From an uncultured Ruminococcus sp. (lineage in GTDB: Bacteria; Bacillota_A; Clostridia; Oscillospirales; Ruminococcaceae), in the NCBI GenBank assembly GCA_900315975.1, contig ONBA01000004.1, positions 30,604 to 94,603 of the forward strand: a stretch of DNA of 64,000 nt. The letters run 5' to 3'. Positions 45,623 to 54,849 of this stretch are shown one piece after another (the stretch's first letter is position 1; the number at the start of each line of letters is the position of its first letter). Both the position numbers and the translations under genes were made by a program. The notes beneath the pieces are model-generated. The model saw nothing but the letters and a program-made list of their open reading frames with translations. It had not been told where the DNA came from and did not search any database.

Positions 45623-47974
45623 ATGAGCGACATGATGAATTTACAGAATGAAGAAACCAAAATAAAAGAGGTCGCTGAGCGAATTGCTCTGCTCCGTGAA
45701 GACCTCGGCATATCTGTTGAGGAAATGGCCGAGATTACCGATTATTCCGTCGATGACTACAAGAAGTTTGAATCCGGTGAACGCGATTTCAGCTTCACTT
45801 TTATCTATAAATGCGCTAACGCTTTCCACGTTGAGATAACTGAACTCATGGAAGGAAGCAGTCCTGAACTCAGCGGATACACCGTTACTCGCAAGGGCGA
45901 GGGAGTTCCTATCGTCCGCAGAAAGGGATTTACATATAACAGACTTGCTGCAAGATTCAAAAACAAGTCCCTTGAACCATTCCACGTTGTTATCCCTTAT
46001 TCGGAGGAGGCTCTTTCTCAGCCTCTCCACATGGCAAGCCATGCCGGTCAGGAAATGGACATCGTCCTCAAAGGTACACTCCGTATGACCGTTGGCTCGC
46101 ATACTGAAATCCTCCATGAGGGTGACAGTATCTATTACGACAGTTCCATGCCCCACGATGAAGTTGCTCTCGGCGGTGAGGACTGCGAGATATACGCTTT
46201 CGTAATGCCGCCTATGGGTTCTACCGGTATGGCTGAGTACCATGAACACGTTGCTGAGCATCATCTCACTAATGTTGACAAGGCTGGTCTGCTTCACCCT
46301 GTTGCAGAAAAGTTCGTGAAGTGTGAGACCAATGAAGAGGGGATACTCAGTGCGGTCAACTTTGAAAATCAGGACAAATTCAACTTTGCATATGATATCG
46401 TTGACGCAATGGCAGAGAAGTGTCCCGACAAGACTGCTATGATCTATGTTGATGTAGACAAGAATGAGCGCCGTTTCTCATTCAAGGATATCAAGAAGTA
46501 TTCCTGTCAGACAGCAAACTACTTCAAGTCGCTCGGTATCAAGAAGGGCGATCGCGTAATGCTCGTGCTGAAGCGCCATTATCAGTTCTGGTTCTCTATT
46601 CTTGCTCTCCACCGCATCGGTGCACTCGTTATCCCTGCTTCAAATATGCTGAGGAAGCACGACTTTGAGTACCGTTTCAATTCAGCAAAGATATCGGCTA
46701 TCGTCTGCACTGCTGACGGAGATGTTGCAAACGAAGTAGACCTTGCTTGTGCAGATTCTCCGACATTGAAAACAAAGGTGCTCGTAAACGGTCAGCGCGA
46801 GGGCTGGCACGACTTCAATTCCGAGCTTTCAGCGTACAGCACTCACTTTGAGCGTACCGCTGATACTCCCTGCGGTACTGACCCCATGCTTATCTTTTTC
46901 AGCTCCGGTACTTCGGGTAATCCTAAGCTTGTCCTCCACAGCTATCAGTACCCGCTCGGTCACTATGTAACTGCCCGCTACTGGCAGAATGCCGACCCGA
47001 ATGGTCTACATTTCACTATCTCGGATACCGGCTGGGGCAAGGCTCTCTGGGGTAAACTCTACGGACAGTGGATGTGTGAGGCGGCTGTATTCGTTTACGA
47101 CTTCGACCGCTTCCACGCTGATGACATTCTTCCGATGTTCAAAAAGTACAATATCACTTCATTCTGTGCACCTCCTACTATGTATCGTTTCTTCATCAAG
47201 GAAGACCTCTCAAAGTACGACCTCTCTTCTCTGAAATACGCTTGTATCGCAGGTGAGGCACTCAATCCCGAGGTATTCCACCAGTTCTACAAAGCTACTG
47301 GTATCAAGCTCATGGAGGGATTCGGTCAGACTGAAACTACTCTTTCTATCGCGAACGTTGTTGGTATGGAGCCTAAGCCCGGAAGTATGGGTAAGCCGAA
47401 TCCACAGTACGATGTCAAGGTTCTTCTGCCTGACGGTACACCTGCGAAGGTCGGCGAAACAGGTGAGATATGCATAAAGCTCATGGACGGAAGTGCAAAG
47501 GGATACGGAGTTCCCGGACTTGCACTCTGCTACTACGGTGACGAAGAGAATACCGCAGAGACTTGGCGCGACGGCTACTACCATACCGGCGATACCGCTT
47601 GGGTAGACGAGGACGGCTACTTCTGGTACGTCGGCAGAGTTGATGATGTTATCAAGTCGTCCGGTTACCGTATCGGACCGTTCGAGATAGAGAGTGTACT
47701 TATGGAACTTCCATATGTACTTGAATGTGCGGTCACAGGTGTTCCTGATGAGATACGCGGACAGGTAGTCAAGGCAACTATTGTTCTCACAAAGGATAAA
47801 ACTCCTTCCGATGAACTTGTCAAGGAGATAAAAGAGTACGTCAAGAACGGTACTGCACCTTACAAGTACCCACGTGTTGTAGAGTTCGTTGACGAACTTC
47901 CTAAGACGGTAGGAAGCGGTAAGATCCGCCGTGCGGCTATCCGTGAAATGGACAAGGCAAAATATCAGAAGTAA
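45623..47974 (+). CDS. XRE-cupin-AMP-forming acyl-CoA synthetase fusion
   Basis: A 783-residue protein in three parts. An XRE-type HTH is at about residues 14-75 (REDLGISVEEMAEIT). A cupin is at about 115-205 (EMDIVLKGTLRM, HEGDSIYYDSSMPHDE). An ANL-superfamily acyl-CoA synthetase follows from about 255, with P-loop SSGTSGNPK near 430, GFGQTETTL near 567, YHTGDTAW, GRVDDVIKSSGYRIGP and the catalytic Lys in GSGKIRR near 766. The acyl substrate is unknown. ATG 45623 is placed by AAAGGAGAG; upstream in-frame codons lie inside the T-box. Confidence 0.92.
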   Translation: MSDMMNLQNEETKIKEVAERIALLREDLGISVEEMAEITDYSVDDYKKFESGERDFSFTFIYKCANAFHVEITELMEGSSPELSGYTVTRKGEGVPIVRRKGFTYNRLAARFKNKSLEPFHVVIPYSEEALSQPLHMASHAGQEMDIVLKGTLRMTVGSHTEILHEGDSIYYDSSMPHDEVALGGEDCEIYAFVMPPMGSTGMAEYHEHVAEHHLTNVDKAGLLHPVAEKFVKCETNEEGILSAVNFENQDKFNFAYDIVDAMAEKCPDKTAMIYVDVDKNERRFSFKDIKKYSCQTANYFKSLGIKKGDRVMLVLKRHYQFWFSILALHRIGALVIPASNMLRKHDFEYRFNSAKISAIVCTADGDVANEVDLACADSPTLKTKVLVNGQREGWHDFNSELSAYSTHFERTADTPCGTDPMLIFFSSGTSGNPKLVLHSYQYPLGHYVTARYWQNADPNGLHFTISDTGWGKALWGKLYGQWMCEAAVFVYDFDRFHADDILPMFKKYNITSFCAPPTMYRFFIKEDLSKYDLSSLKYACIAGEALNPEVFHQFYKATGIKLMEGFGQTETTLSIANVVGMEPKPGSMGKPNPQYDVKVLLPDGTPAKVGETGEICIKLMDGSAKGYGVPGLALCYYGDEENTAETWRDGYYHTGDTAWVDEDGYFWYVGRVDDVIKSSGYRIGPFEIESVLMELPYVLECAVTGVPDEIRGQVVKATIVLTKDKTPSDELVKEIKEYVKNGTAPYKYPRVVEFVDELPKTVGSGKIRRAAIREMDKAKYQK

Positions 47975-47982
47975 TAATATCG

Positions 47983-48018
47983 GATACCGGTCAGCAAGAT
48001 CACTGACCGGTATTTTTG
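47983..48018 (+). terminator. Terminator of the T-box operon
   Basis: ATACCGGTCAG and CTGACCGGTAT form an 11-bp stem followed by TTTTTG. Confidence 0.85.
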
Positions 48019-48031
48019 TTGGATAAAGTCG

Positions 48032-48060
48032 TTGAATTGCAATGAGAAATATGTTATAAT
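48032..48060 (+). promoter_or_regulatory. Promoter of the patatin gene
   Basis: TTGAAT (48032-48037), 17 bp, TATAAT (48055-48060). Confidence 0.7.
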
Positions 48061-48095
48061 AAATGTATATTATACATATTAAGAGTAGGAAAGTG

Positions 48096-49004
48096 ATGAT
48101 GATAATGGATCGCAAAGTTTACAGACACCTTGACAAACTGCCGTCCGGCAGGGCAGGCAATAAGCTGACAAATGGCTGTATAGTTCTTGAAGGCGGAGGC
48201 TGGAAGGGACTGTACACTCTCGGAGTGCTGGACTGTCTGATGATGAATGACATCAATTTTACATCGGTAGCAGGGTGTTCGGCAGGTGCACTTTCGGGAG
48301 TTGGCTATCTTTCGGGACAGATCGGCTGGGGCGCACGTATTGACCTGACTTATCGACATGATCAGAATTACTGCGGTATAGGTGCACTTCTCCGCGACGG
48401 CGGTATTACGGGTTTTTCGTACCTTTTCAAGAATGTCATCAAGGAACTTCCGCTCGATAAAAAGCGGCTGTCCGCTCCTACTCGCAGATTTGCTGTATCA
48501 GCAACAAATCTTCTGACGGGGCAGGTTGAGTACTTTGAAATGGGAAAATGCAATCTTTCAAGGGCTGTGCAGGCTTCGGCAACTGTTCCTTTCGTATCAA
48601 AGCCGGTGCTGATAAACGGTGTACCTTATCTTGACGGCGGCTGTGCAGAGAAAATTCCTTTCCCGTGGGCTGAACAATCAGGCGAGAAAAAGGTTATCGT
48701 AGTGCGTACAAGAGAACTTTCGTACCGCAGAAAACCGGGAATTTCTAAAATTGCAAAAGTGATGTACCGTAAGTATCCGAATCTGCTTAAAAGTATGGAA
48801 AAAACCAATGAGAATTTCAACACGATGGTCGATATGCTTGAGGAAAAATCGGACAGTGGTGAGATTTTTCTCATAGCACCGTCAAAGCCTGTTACAGTAA
48901 CCCGTTTTGACGGAGATATGGACAAGCTTGGCGCACTATATTGGCTCGGATACCATGATATGAAAAACAGACTCAATGAACTTCGTGATTACCTCAATAG
49001 TTAA
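48096..49004 (+). CDS. Patatin-like phospholipase
   Basis: A patatin-family lipid acyl hydrolase of about 302 residues. The oxyanion loop is LEGGGWKGLYTLG, the nucleophile serine sits in AGCSAGALSG, and the catalytic Asp is in YLDGGCAEKIP. No signal peptide is seen, so it acts in the cytoplasm on membrane lipids or related esters. The start ATG 48096 is preferred because TAGGAAAG precedes it; the in-frame ATG at 48063 lies in the 5' end of the transcript. Confidence 0.92.
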   Translation: MMIMDRKVYRHLDKLPSGRAGNKLTNGCIVLEGGGWKGLYTLGVLDCLMMNDINFTSVAGCSAGALSGVGYLSGQIGWGARIDLTYRHDQNYCGIGALLRDGGITGFSYLFKNVIKELPLDKKRLSAPTRRFAVSATNLLTGQVEYFEMGKCNLSRAVQASATVPFVSKPVLINGVPYLDGGCAEKIPFPWAEQSGEKKVIVVRTRELSYRRKPGISKIAKVMYRKYPNLLKSMEKTNENFNTMVDMLEEKSDSGEIFLIAPSKPVTVTRFDGDMDKLGALYWLGYHDMKNRLNELRDYLNS

Positions 49005-49040
49005 AAAATGCTGACTGCTTATACCCGAATTTGAAAAAAT

Positions 49041-49091
49041 AGCTCCGTTTTAATCGCATAGGGGACTCCCTTGCGGAAAAACGGAGCTAAA
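49041..49091. terminator. Terminator between the patatin gene and aldC-like gene
   Basis: AGCTCCGTTTT and AAAACGGAGCT pair around a 25-bp loop; A-runs on the left give a T-run on the minus strand after the acetolactate decarboxylase gene. Confidence 0.75.
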
Positions 49092-49094
49092 ATA

Positions 49095-49934
49095 TTAATC
49101 TTTCGTTTCGACCTTTTTGATGTCCTCAGACTGATCTATTGTGAGATCAAGATCAGGGAACATTTTTGTTTCAGGCAGAAGCATATTGAATCCCTGAGTG
49201 CAGTCTATTTTCAGGTCTGCACTGTCAATGTCTATATCAAGAAGATGTCCTCCGGCTGAATGGTCGGCGGAAACAAAGTGCATATGCCAGCCGACTGCGT
49301 TGAGGTCATTCATATACTGAGGACAGTATAGCGCAACGACAGTACCCTCAGTATCCTCCCAGCTGAACTCTCTCTGATCCGTTTTCAGTGCTTCTGCAAG
49401 CGGTTTGTAGGGTTCCTGCTGTTTTAACTCGCTTCTCGCGTGAACTTTTTTAAATGTTCCGTCTATCCTTACCATATAAAAACGGTTTTTACCCAGCTGT
49501 TCAATTTTTTCGTCAAGCAGTTCTTTCAGGTCGGCGATGCCTGAGATGCTGTTTATATTCTCTTTTTCATCGGTATCAAAAAAAGTAACGTTTGCAAAAG
49601 GGATAGTTTCATCATCGGGTGCAACTTCAACACTTCCGTCAGAGAGTGCCCTGTAGACAGTGCCGTCAAGCATTATAAGTTCACCGTTAACACCTTCAAA
49701 TGTACCGATACCTGTATCGCCCTTCTGTTTCAGGTCGTTTACAGTTATACTGCCATAGTAGTCGCCTAAAGTCAGACCCTGTAGCAACGAAACCTGAAAG
49801 ACTGTCTCTCTGTCAGCGGTACTGCTTTCTGTTTTTGTGGTGTCAGTTGTTGCTGTTTCACTTGTTGAAGCGGCGCTTCCGCACGAAGTGAGTAATCCCA
49901 GTGCGAACAGGCATAATATCATTTTCTTTTTCAT
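49095..49934 (-). CDS. Lipoprotein alpha-acetolactate decarboxylase
   Basis: The enzyme decarboxylates alpha-acetolactate to acetoin. The 279-residue protein has VFQVSLLQGLTLGDYYGSI, GIGTFEGVNGELIMLDG, ANVTFFD, and the metal-binding WHMHFVSADHSAGGH with His-x-His and a third His. A signal peptide with lipobox LTSCGS (about residues 1-18) precedes a Ser/Thr-rich stretch, so the enzyme should be lipid-anchored outside the cell. No acetolactate synthase lies nearby. Confidence 0.93.
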   Translation of the reverse strand: MKKKMILCLFALGLLTSCGSAASTSETATTDTTKTESSTADRETVFQVSLLQGLTLGDYYGSITVNDLKQKGDTGIGTFEGVNGELIMLDGTVYRALSDGSVEVAPDDETIPFANVTFFDTDEKENINSISGIADLKELLDEKIEQLGKNRFYMVRIDGTFKKVHARSELKQQEPYKPLAEALKTDQREFSWEDTEGTVVALYCPQYMNDLNAVGWHMHFVSADHSAGGHLLDIDIDSADLKIDCTQGFNMLLPETKMFPDLDLTIDQSEDIKKVETKD

Positions 49935-50316
49935 TTTTACACTTCCCTTTATCAGTTTGATAGTGATTTGTTAAGATATAATTATTATACCATACTTATC
50001 ACTAATAACTATTAATATTCTGTAAAAATATTGTATAGTTTTATCTGGTTGCTGGTGAGCATTTAGAATTTGAACATTTTAAATGTTGCGGGAATGGTGC
50101 AGGTGCGATGGATTGTATAATTCAAATCACAAATCGAATTAATATCTTGTTAATAAAATGTACCGTTTGAACAAAAATCATCAAATTCGAGAAACAATAT
50201 GTAATTTATCCACCATTTCTGCGTATTGTGCATTTACAGTTTGTTCATATAATGCTATAATGTGTTAAGGACAAATGTGGGGATAAGTAATTCGCCAAAA
50301 ATTGGAGGTAATCACA
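49935..50316. other. Intergenic region upstream of the xylanase gene
   Basis: About 380 bp without a gene. On the minus strand TATAAT (49989-49984) may serve the acetolactate decarboxylase. On the plus strand TTTACA (50233-50238), 17 bp and TATAAT (50256-50261) form the xylanase promoter, with GGAGGT at 50305-50309 as RBS. The AT-rich middle shows no clear operator or riboswitch. Confidence 0.65.
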
Positions 50317-52557
50317 TTGAAGATCAAAAAAGAATTCACACGCCTGTTGTCCGGTATAGTAAGCAGCGTAGTACTGCTCTCCGGAGTAACAGTATTCGGC
50401 GGAAGTTCGCCTGCAATCGATGCTGACGCGGCTTCGGCGTGCACAGTTAACACAAACAAGACTTATCAGAGGATCCGTGGTTTCGGAGGTATTGACCTTC
50501 AGGAATGGCAGGGATATGCTCTGTCAGACGCTGAAAAGGCAAGAGCTTTCGGAAACGGTGACGGTCAGCTCGGTCTCACAGTTCTCCGTGTTTATGTAAA
50601 CCCCAACAGCAATCAGTGGAAACTTGTTCTTCCGACTGCACAGTATGCTGCAAAGCAGGGCGCAACAGTATTTGCTACTCCTTGGGAGCCGCCGTCGAAT
50701 CTTGGTGAATCAGGCGGAAACAACGGTAAACTTCACCTTCCGAAGAGAAACTACGGTGCATATGCAAAACACCTCAATGACTTCGGTAACTTCATGAAGA
50801 ACAACGGTGTAAATCTTTACTCTATCTCTGTACAGAATGAGCCTGACTTTGCGAAAGAGTGGACATACTGGTCTCCTGATGAGACAACCGATTTTATCGC
50901 AAACTACGGTAACCAGATAACAAGTACAAGACTTATGTCGCCTGAGACATTCCAGTACGGAGCATGGAACAACAGCAGAGACTACTATAATAAGATCCTC
51001 AACAATTCAAAGGCTATGGCTAATACCGACGTGTTCGCTACACATTTCTACGGTACTCCCAGAAACAAGATGGATTTCCCTGCTCTCGAAAGCTGCGGCA
51101 AGGAGATCTGGATGACAGAGGTTTATGTTCCGAACTCTGACGCAAATTCCGCTAACCGCTGGCCGGAAGCTGTACAGGTAGCTGAGAATATCCACAATGG
51201 TCTCGTTGTAGGTAATATGAGCGTTTATACATGGTGGTACATCAAGAGACAGTACGGTCTCCTTGAGCAGAACGGTTCAAACGGTGCCATTACCAAGCGC
51301 GGCTACATGATGGCTCAGTTCTCAAAATATGTTCGTCCCGGTGACGTTCGTATCGACTGTACAGAACAGCCTGATTCAAACATTCTCATTTCCGCATACA
51401 AGCACAGCGATACACAGATCGAGATCGTTGCTATCAACAAGGGTAACAATGAGATCAATCAGGTGTTCAACATCAGCGGCAGAAATATCACAAACGTTGA
51501 CCGCTACAGAACTACAGGCAGTGAGAACCTTGCTAAGACTGGCAATATGAATGCAAGCGGTTCAGGCTTCAACGCACAGCTCCCCGCAAACAGCGTTTCA
51601 ACATTCGTTGTCAAGCTTACAAGCGACGGTAAGACTGTTCCGGGCAATACTGACCAGCCTGTATCACAGGATCCTATAACTCCCGATTCTAATGGTTACT
51701 ATTACCACGATACATTCGAGAACAGCTCTGACAGCTGGGAAGCTCGCGGTGCTTCTGAACTCACTATCAGCGGCAGAACTCCTTATCAGGGCACAAATGC
51801 TCTTCTCGTTCAGAACAGAGAAAAGAGCTGGAACGGTGTTCAGAAGACCCTTGACAGCAACACATTCAAGGCTGGACAGAGCTACAGCTTCAGTACCTGC
51901 GTAACCTATATGGACGGTGCTGATACTCAGAATTTCCTGCTTTCACTCCAGTACAAGGATTCTTCCGGCGAGACAAAATACGTACACATCGCTGAAGGTA
52001 CAGACGTAAAGGGACAGTATCTCCAGCTCTCAAATCCGAGCTACAAGCTCCCCGAAGGCGGTTCAGAGTTCGTATTATACGTTGAAACCGAGGACGGCAC
52101 TGATAATTTCTATATCGACGAGTCAATAGTTGCAAAGAATGGTGTCAATATTGCTGGTCCTGGTAAACCTGTTGTGACTACTACATCAACTACAACTACT
52201 ACCACCACCACAACAACTACTACAACTACAACAACATCTTCAACTACTACTACAACTACTTCGACAACTACTACTGTACCGACAACAACTACTACTTCCA
52301 CAACTACAACAACTACTGCTGTACCGTCAAATGTGAAGTACGGTGATGTTAACCTCGACGGTAACGTAACTGTTGCTGACGCAGTTGCAATCCTTCAGTA
52401 CCTCGGAAACAAGGACAAGAACAACCTCAGCAACGAAGCAAAGGCAAACGCTGACGTATACAATACCGGCGACGGTATTACAGCAAATGACGCTCTTACA
52501 ATTCAGAAATATGATGCTGGTCTCATCAGCTCACTTCCTGTTGTAGGAGAACAGTAA
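50317..52557 (+). CDS. Secreted GH30 glucuronoxylanase with CBM22-like module and type I dockerin
   Basis: A 746-residue cellulosome-type enzyme that should cut glucuronoxylan. A signal peptide runs to about residue 40. The GH30 domain (about 40-450) has acid/base Glu in VQNEPDF near 173 and nucleophile Glu in WMTEVYV near 268. YTWWYIKRQYG fits subfamily 8, which needs a glucuronate-contacting Arg. A CBM22-like module is at about 458-607. A Thr-rich linker (about 617-669) leads to a dockerin with calcium loops DVNLDGNVTVAD and DVYNTGDGITAND. The start is TTG 50317 after GGAGGT. Confidence 0.94.
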   Translation: MKIKKEFTRLLSGIVSSVVLLSGVTVFGGSSPAIDADAASACTVNTNKTYQRIRGFGGIDLQEWQGYALSDAEKARAFGNGDGQLGLTVLRVYVNPNSNQWKLVLPTAQYAAKQGATVFATPWEPPSNLGESGGNNGKLHLPKRNYGAYAKHLNDFGNFMKNNGVNLYSISVQNEPDFAKEWTYWSPDETTDFIANYGNQITSTRLMSPETFQYGAWNNSRDYYNKILNNSKAMANTDVFATHFYGTPRNKMDFPALESCGKEIWMTEVYVPNSDANSANRWPEAVQVAENIHNGLVVGNMSVYTWWYIKRQYGLLEQNGSNGAITKRGYMMAQFSKYVRPGDVRIDCTEQPDSNILISAYKHSDTQIEIVAINKGNNEINQVFNISGRNITNVDRYRTTGSENLAKTGNMNASGSGFNAQLPANSVSTFVVKLTSDGKTVPGNTDQPVSQDPITPDSNGYYYHDTFENSSDSWEARGASELTISGRTPYQGTNALLVQNREKSWNGVQKTLDSNTFKAGQSYSFSTCVTYMDGADTQNFLLSLQYKDSSGETKYVHIAEGTDVKGQYLQLSNPSYKLPEGGSEFVLYVETEDGTDNFYIDESIVAKNGVNIAGPGKPVVTTTSTTTTTTTTTTTTTTTTSSTTTTTTSTTTTVPTTTTTSTTTTTTAVPSNVKYGDVNLDGNVTVADAVAILQYLGNKDKNNLSNEAKANADVYNTGDGITANDALTIQKYDAGLISSLPVVGEQ

Positions 52558-52610
52558 GCTGGCTATACAGACGTTAATTACAAATAATGCAATATACCTG
52601 GATTAAAAAA

Positions 52611-52635
52611 CAGCCGGTTCGTCCGGCTGTTTTTA
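52611..52635 (+). terminator. Terminator of the xylanase gene
   Basis: CAGCCGG-TTCGT-CCGGCTG followed by TTTTTATTTG. Confidence 0.85.
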
Positions 52636-52680
52636 TTTGTATTCATTCACATGGATTATGTTTGGTTTATGATGTCGTGT

Positions 52681-53523
52681 TTAATACATCGCGAGAATGT
52701 ATGTCTTTGCACAACTCTCAGCTTTTTCGGGGTATCTGTAACTTCTTTTGTCGGCAACCGTCCTGGCAAGTCTTACAAAAAGCTTATGCGTTGCAGATAA
52801 TGCACTTTGGCATTCCTCGTTATTGTAGTGTGCAAAGCAGTCTTTAAGTTCACCAAGTACAGAACTTTCTGCCCAGCGGTCGAGAAATCTTCCGTCATGC
52901 CACACGTCGGTGTCACTGATACAAAGTTGATACTGCATGATCATTTTCAGAAGCAGATTTTTGAGATATGTATCAATGCACATCTTCGCCGCCCACAGCT
53001 CGCCGCGTCTGAGCTTTTTGCAAGCCCATATATTGTGGAAGAAAAAGTCATTGACCGTATTTTCATATTCTTCACTTGTCATTACAGCATGATGAACTTC
53101 AAGTTTTACAAACTGCGGTATCATTTCTTCATAATCACCGCCGTCATAAAGCAGTTTCCACCCTCTGTTCATCACCCATTGGGCAACACCTTCTTTGAGT
53201 GAATTTTCAAACTGCAAGGGTGTGAAAATTATCATATCCACGTCCCTGTCAGCGTCATAAATACATCTGCGCTCTTTTCCGCCTCCGAGGGTAGGTTCGA
53301 TAAACGAAATACTCACATTTCCCAATATCTCAGGATATTCACCCGAATACCACCTGTCGGGGCAGTTTGTCACAATGATAAGGTCAAGGTCTGAGTATTC
53401 GTCGGCAGGCACATCAAAACGTGTCGATGAGCCTATGGCTATCACCGCTTTTATCGCTTCGTCCTGACCGGCATACTCAATCAGTTTTTGTTTTATGTCA
53501 TTATATCGGTCATTGTCGTTCAT
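52681..53523 (-). CDS. AadE-like aminoglycoside 6-adenylyltransferase family protein
   Basis: A 280-residue nucleotidyltransferase. The N-terminal domain has the NTase motif GSSTRFDVPADEYSDLDLI with the metal-binding Asp pair, then RDVDMIIF. The C-terminal helical part KNLLLKMIMQYQL and FLDRWA resembles streptomycin adenylyltransferases (ANT(6)). Chromosomal homologues are common and need not confer resistance. ATG 53523 is placed by AAAGGAG; an ATG eight codons upstream lies inside the previous gene. Confidence 0.85.
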   Translation of the reverse strand: MNDNDRYNDIKQKLIEYAGQDEAIKAVIAIGSSTRFDVPADEYSDLDLIIVTNCPDRWYSGEYPEILGNVSISFIEPTLGGGKERRCIYDADRDVDMIIFTPLQFENSLKEGVAQWVMNRGWKLLYDGGDYEEMIPQFVKLEVHHAVMTSEEYENTVNDFFFHNIWACKKLRRGELWAAKMCIDTYLKNLLLKMIMQYQLCISDTDVWHDGRFLDRWAESSVLGELKDCFAHYNNEECQSALSATHKLFVRLARTVADKRSYRYPEKAESCAKTYILAMY

Positions 53524-53525
53524 AT

Positions 53526-54124
53526 CTATCTCCTTTCTGTCAGCCATTTTCTCAGGAAATTCATCTGCTCATCAGTATGAAACCAATGCTCACCGCCGTT
53601 CATTACCGTTAACCCTGCACCGATTCTTCCGGCAAAATTTGTGACTGTATCAAGGCTTGTCAGCTTATCATTTTCGCCGAAAAGAATTTCGGTGGGAACG
53701 TGCCAGTTTATGGGATTTTTTCTGACATAGCAGAGATACTCCCAAGACAGTGTTTCTCCGAAATGTGTCTCTATTTCCCCATACTCCTCAAGTTCTCTTT
53801 CACTGACTCCTGCCCATTTCATCATGTCAAGGATAAGCCTTTCCATATCAACTATCGGCGATATGAAAAATGCCCTGTTTATCAGCTTTTCCGACAGGGA
53901 GTGCATGGCGAAGTAAGCCCTATGCTGTTGGCAATGAGTATGGCTTCACCGCTGTCTGCACACAGAGTGTCATAAGCCTTCGGAAACTCCGTCCTTGCCT
54001 GCCACGGCATTTCGGCTTTGTAGTCAAGACCTGCGACATTATATCCGGTGAACATTGACTTGTATGTTTCGGCTTCATCGGCATTGCCGTTTCTGCCGTG
54101 AATATATAAAACTGTACTCTTCAT
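53526..54124 (-). pseudogene. Alpha/beta hydrolase split by a frameshift
   Basis: Two frames together encode one small serine hydrolase. The first starts MKSTVLYIHGRNGN at 54124 and runs to LIANSIG. The second carries on AYFAMHSLSEKL and ends LRKWLTERR at 53526. The switch is at the run CCC (53918-53920, GGG on the coding strand): adding one G restores GxSxG-like NSIGAY and a full 200-residue protein. It may be a pseudogene, a phase-variable gene or a sequencing error. It lies 2 bp from both neighbours. Confidence 0.85.
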
Positions 54125-54126
54125 AA

Positions 54127-54846
54127 TTATAAGCCGAATGAAATACCGCAGATTTTCCAATTGCCGTTCACGTTTATGATTCGGATATCCGCAGTTTCCT
54201 TTGCACCAAAATTATCATAATCTGCCAAAATCGAGTAGCCATCTTCAGAAGTCTTTTCGATGTTCGGTTCTGCATCGGAAAAAATATAGAATCCCTTTGC
54301 GCTGTTCTTCATATAAAGCTTGTCATCTGAATCAATAAATATCGGTGAATCGCCGTCAACAAGAGCACTGTAACGCTCTGAGATAATATCCTGTGTCAGG
54401 TATTTATCCTCATAACAGCGTATTTCTGCTATATTTGAAAAATCAGAGTCAGTAACCTTGTAATAATCGGTACCGTTTACTGTATTGACGGTGTCGGCAT
54501 CATATTGCAGACCAGCTCCGACAAGACGCTCCATCATATTTAATGCACGGATAAGTTCCTGTGCCTGTTCAGTGGTCGGAGCAGACTGATCTGCATTGCT
54601 TTGTGTTTCAGATTCGGGAACATCAGCAGCTGTTGTCTCTTCCATTGTTTCTGTGGAGTTTTGAGCAGTTGCTTCAGTGGTAGTCTCTGTATTCGGCTCT
54701 GTTTCTGTATTGGTTTCAGACACTGCTTCTGTTGTTGCTTTTGTGGTAGATGCAGAAGATGTTTCAGCTTCATTATTTGTGATACTTCCACAGCCTGTAG
54801 ATAACAGACAGAACACAAGACAAGCTGCAAATACTGTTTTTTTCAT
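54127..54846 (-). CDS. Lipoprotein of unknown function
   Basis: A 239-residue lipoprotein with lipobox LLSTGCGS at residues 15-22. A Thr/Glu/Ser-rich linker of about 70 residues follows, then a globular domain of about 140 residues that includes RYSALVDGDSPIFIDSDDKLYM. AGGAGGGA precedes its ATG and overlaps the end of the TetR gene. I do not recognise the C-terminal domain. It is the second gene of the TetR operon. Confidence 0.75.
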   Translation of the reverse strand: MKKTVFAACLVFCLLSTGCGSITNNEAETSSASTTKATTEAVSETNTETEPNTETTTEATAQNSTETMEETTAADVPESETQSNADQSAPTTEQAQELIRALNMMERLVGAGLQYDADTVNTVNGTDYYKVTDSDFSNIAEIRCYEDKYLTQDIISERYSALVDGDSPIFIDSDDKLYMKNSAKGFYIFSDAEPNIEKTSEDGYSILADYDNFGAKETADIRIINVNGNWKICGISFGL

Positions 54847-54849
54847 GGT

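Noticed and set aside
52110..52330. Long runs of Val in the antisense of the xylanase linker
   Set aside because: This is the reverse complement of the ACT/ACA Thr codons of the linker, not a gene.
52165..52330. ACT-type repeats as a CRISPR or tandem-repeat array
   Set aside because: No spacers are present; the region encodes the Thr-rich linker between the CBM and the dockerin.
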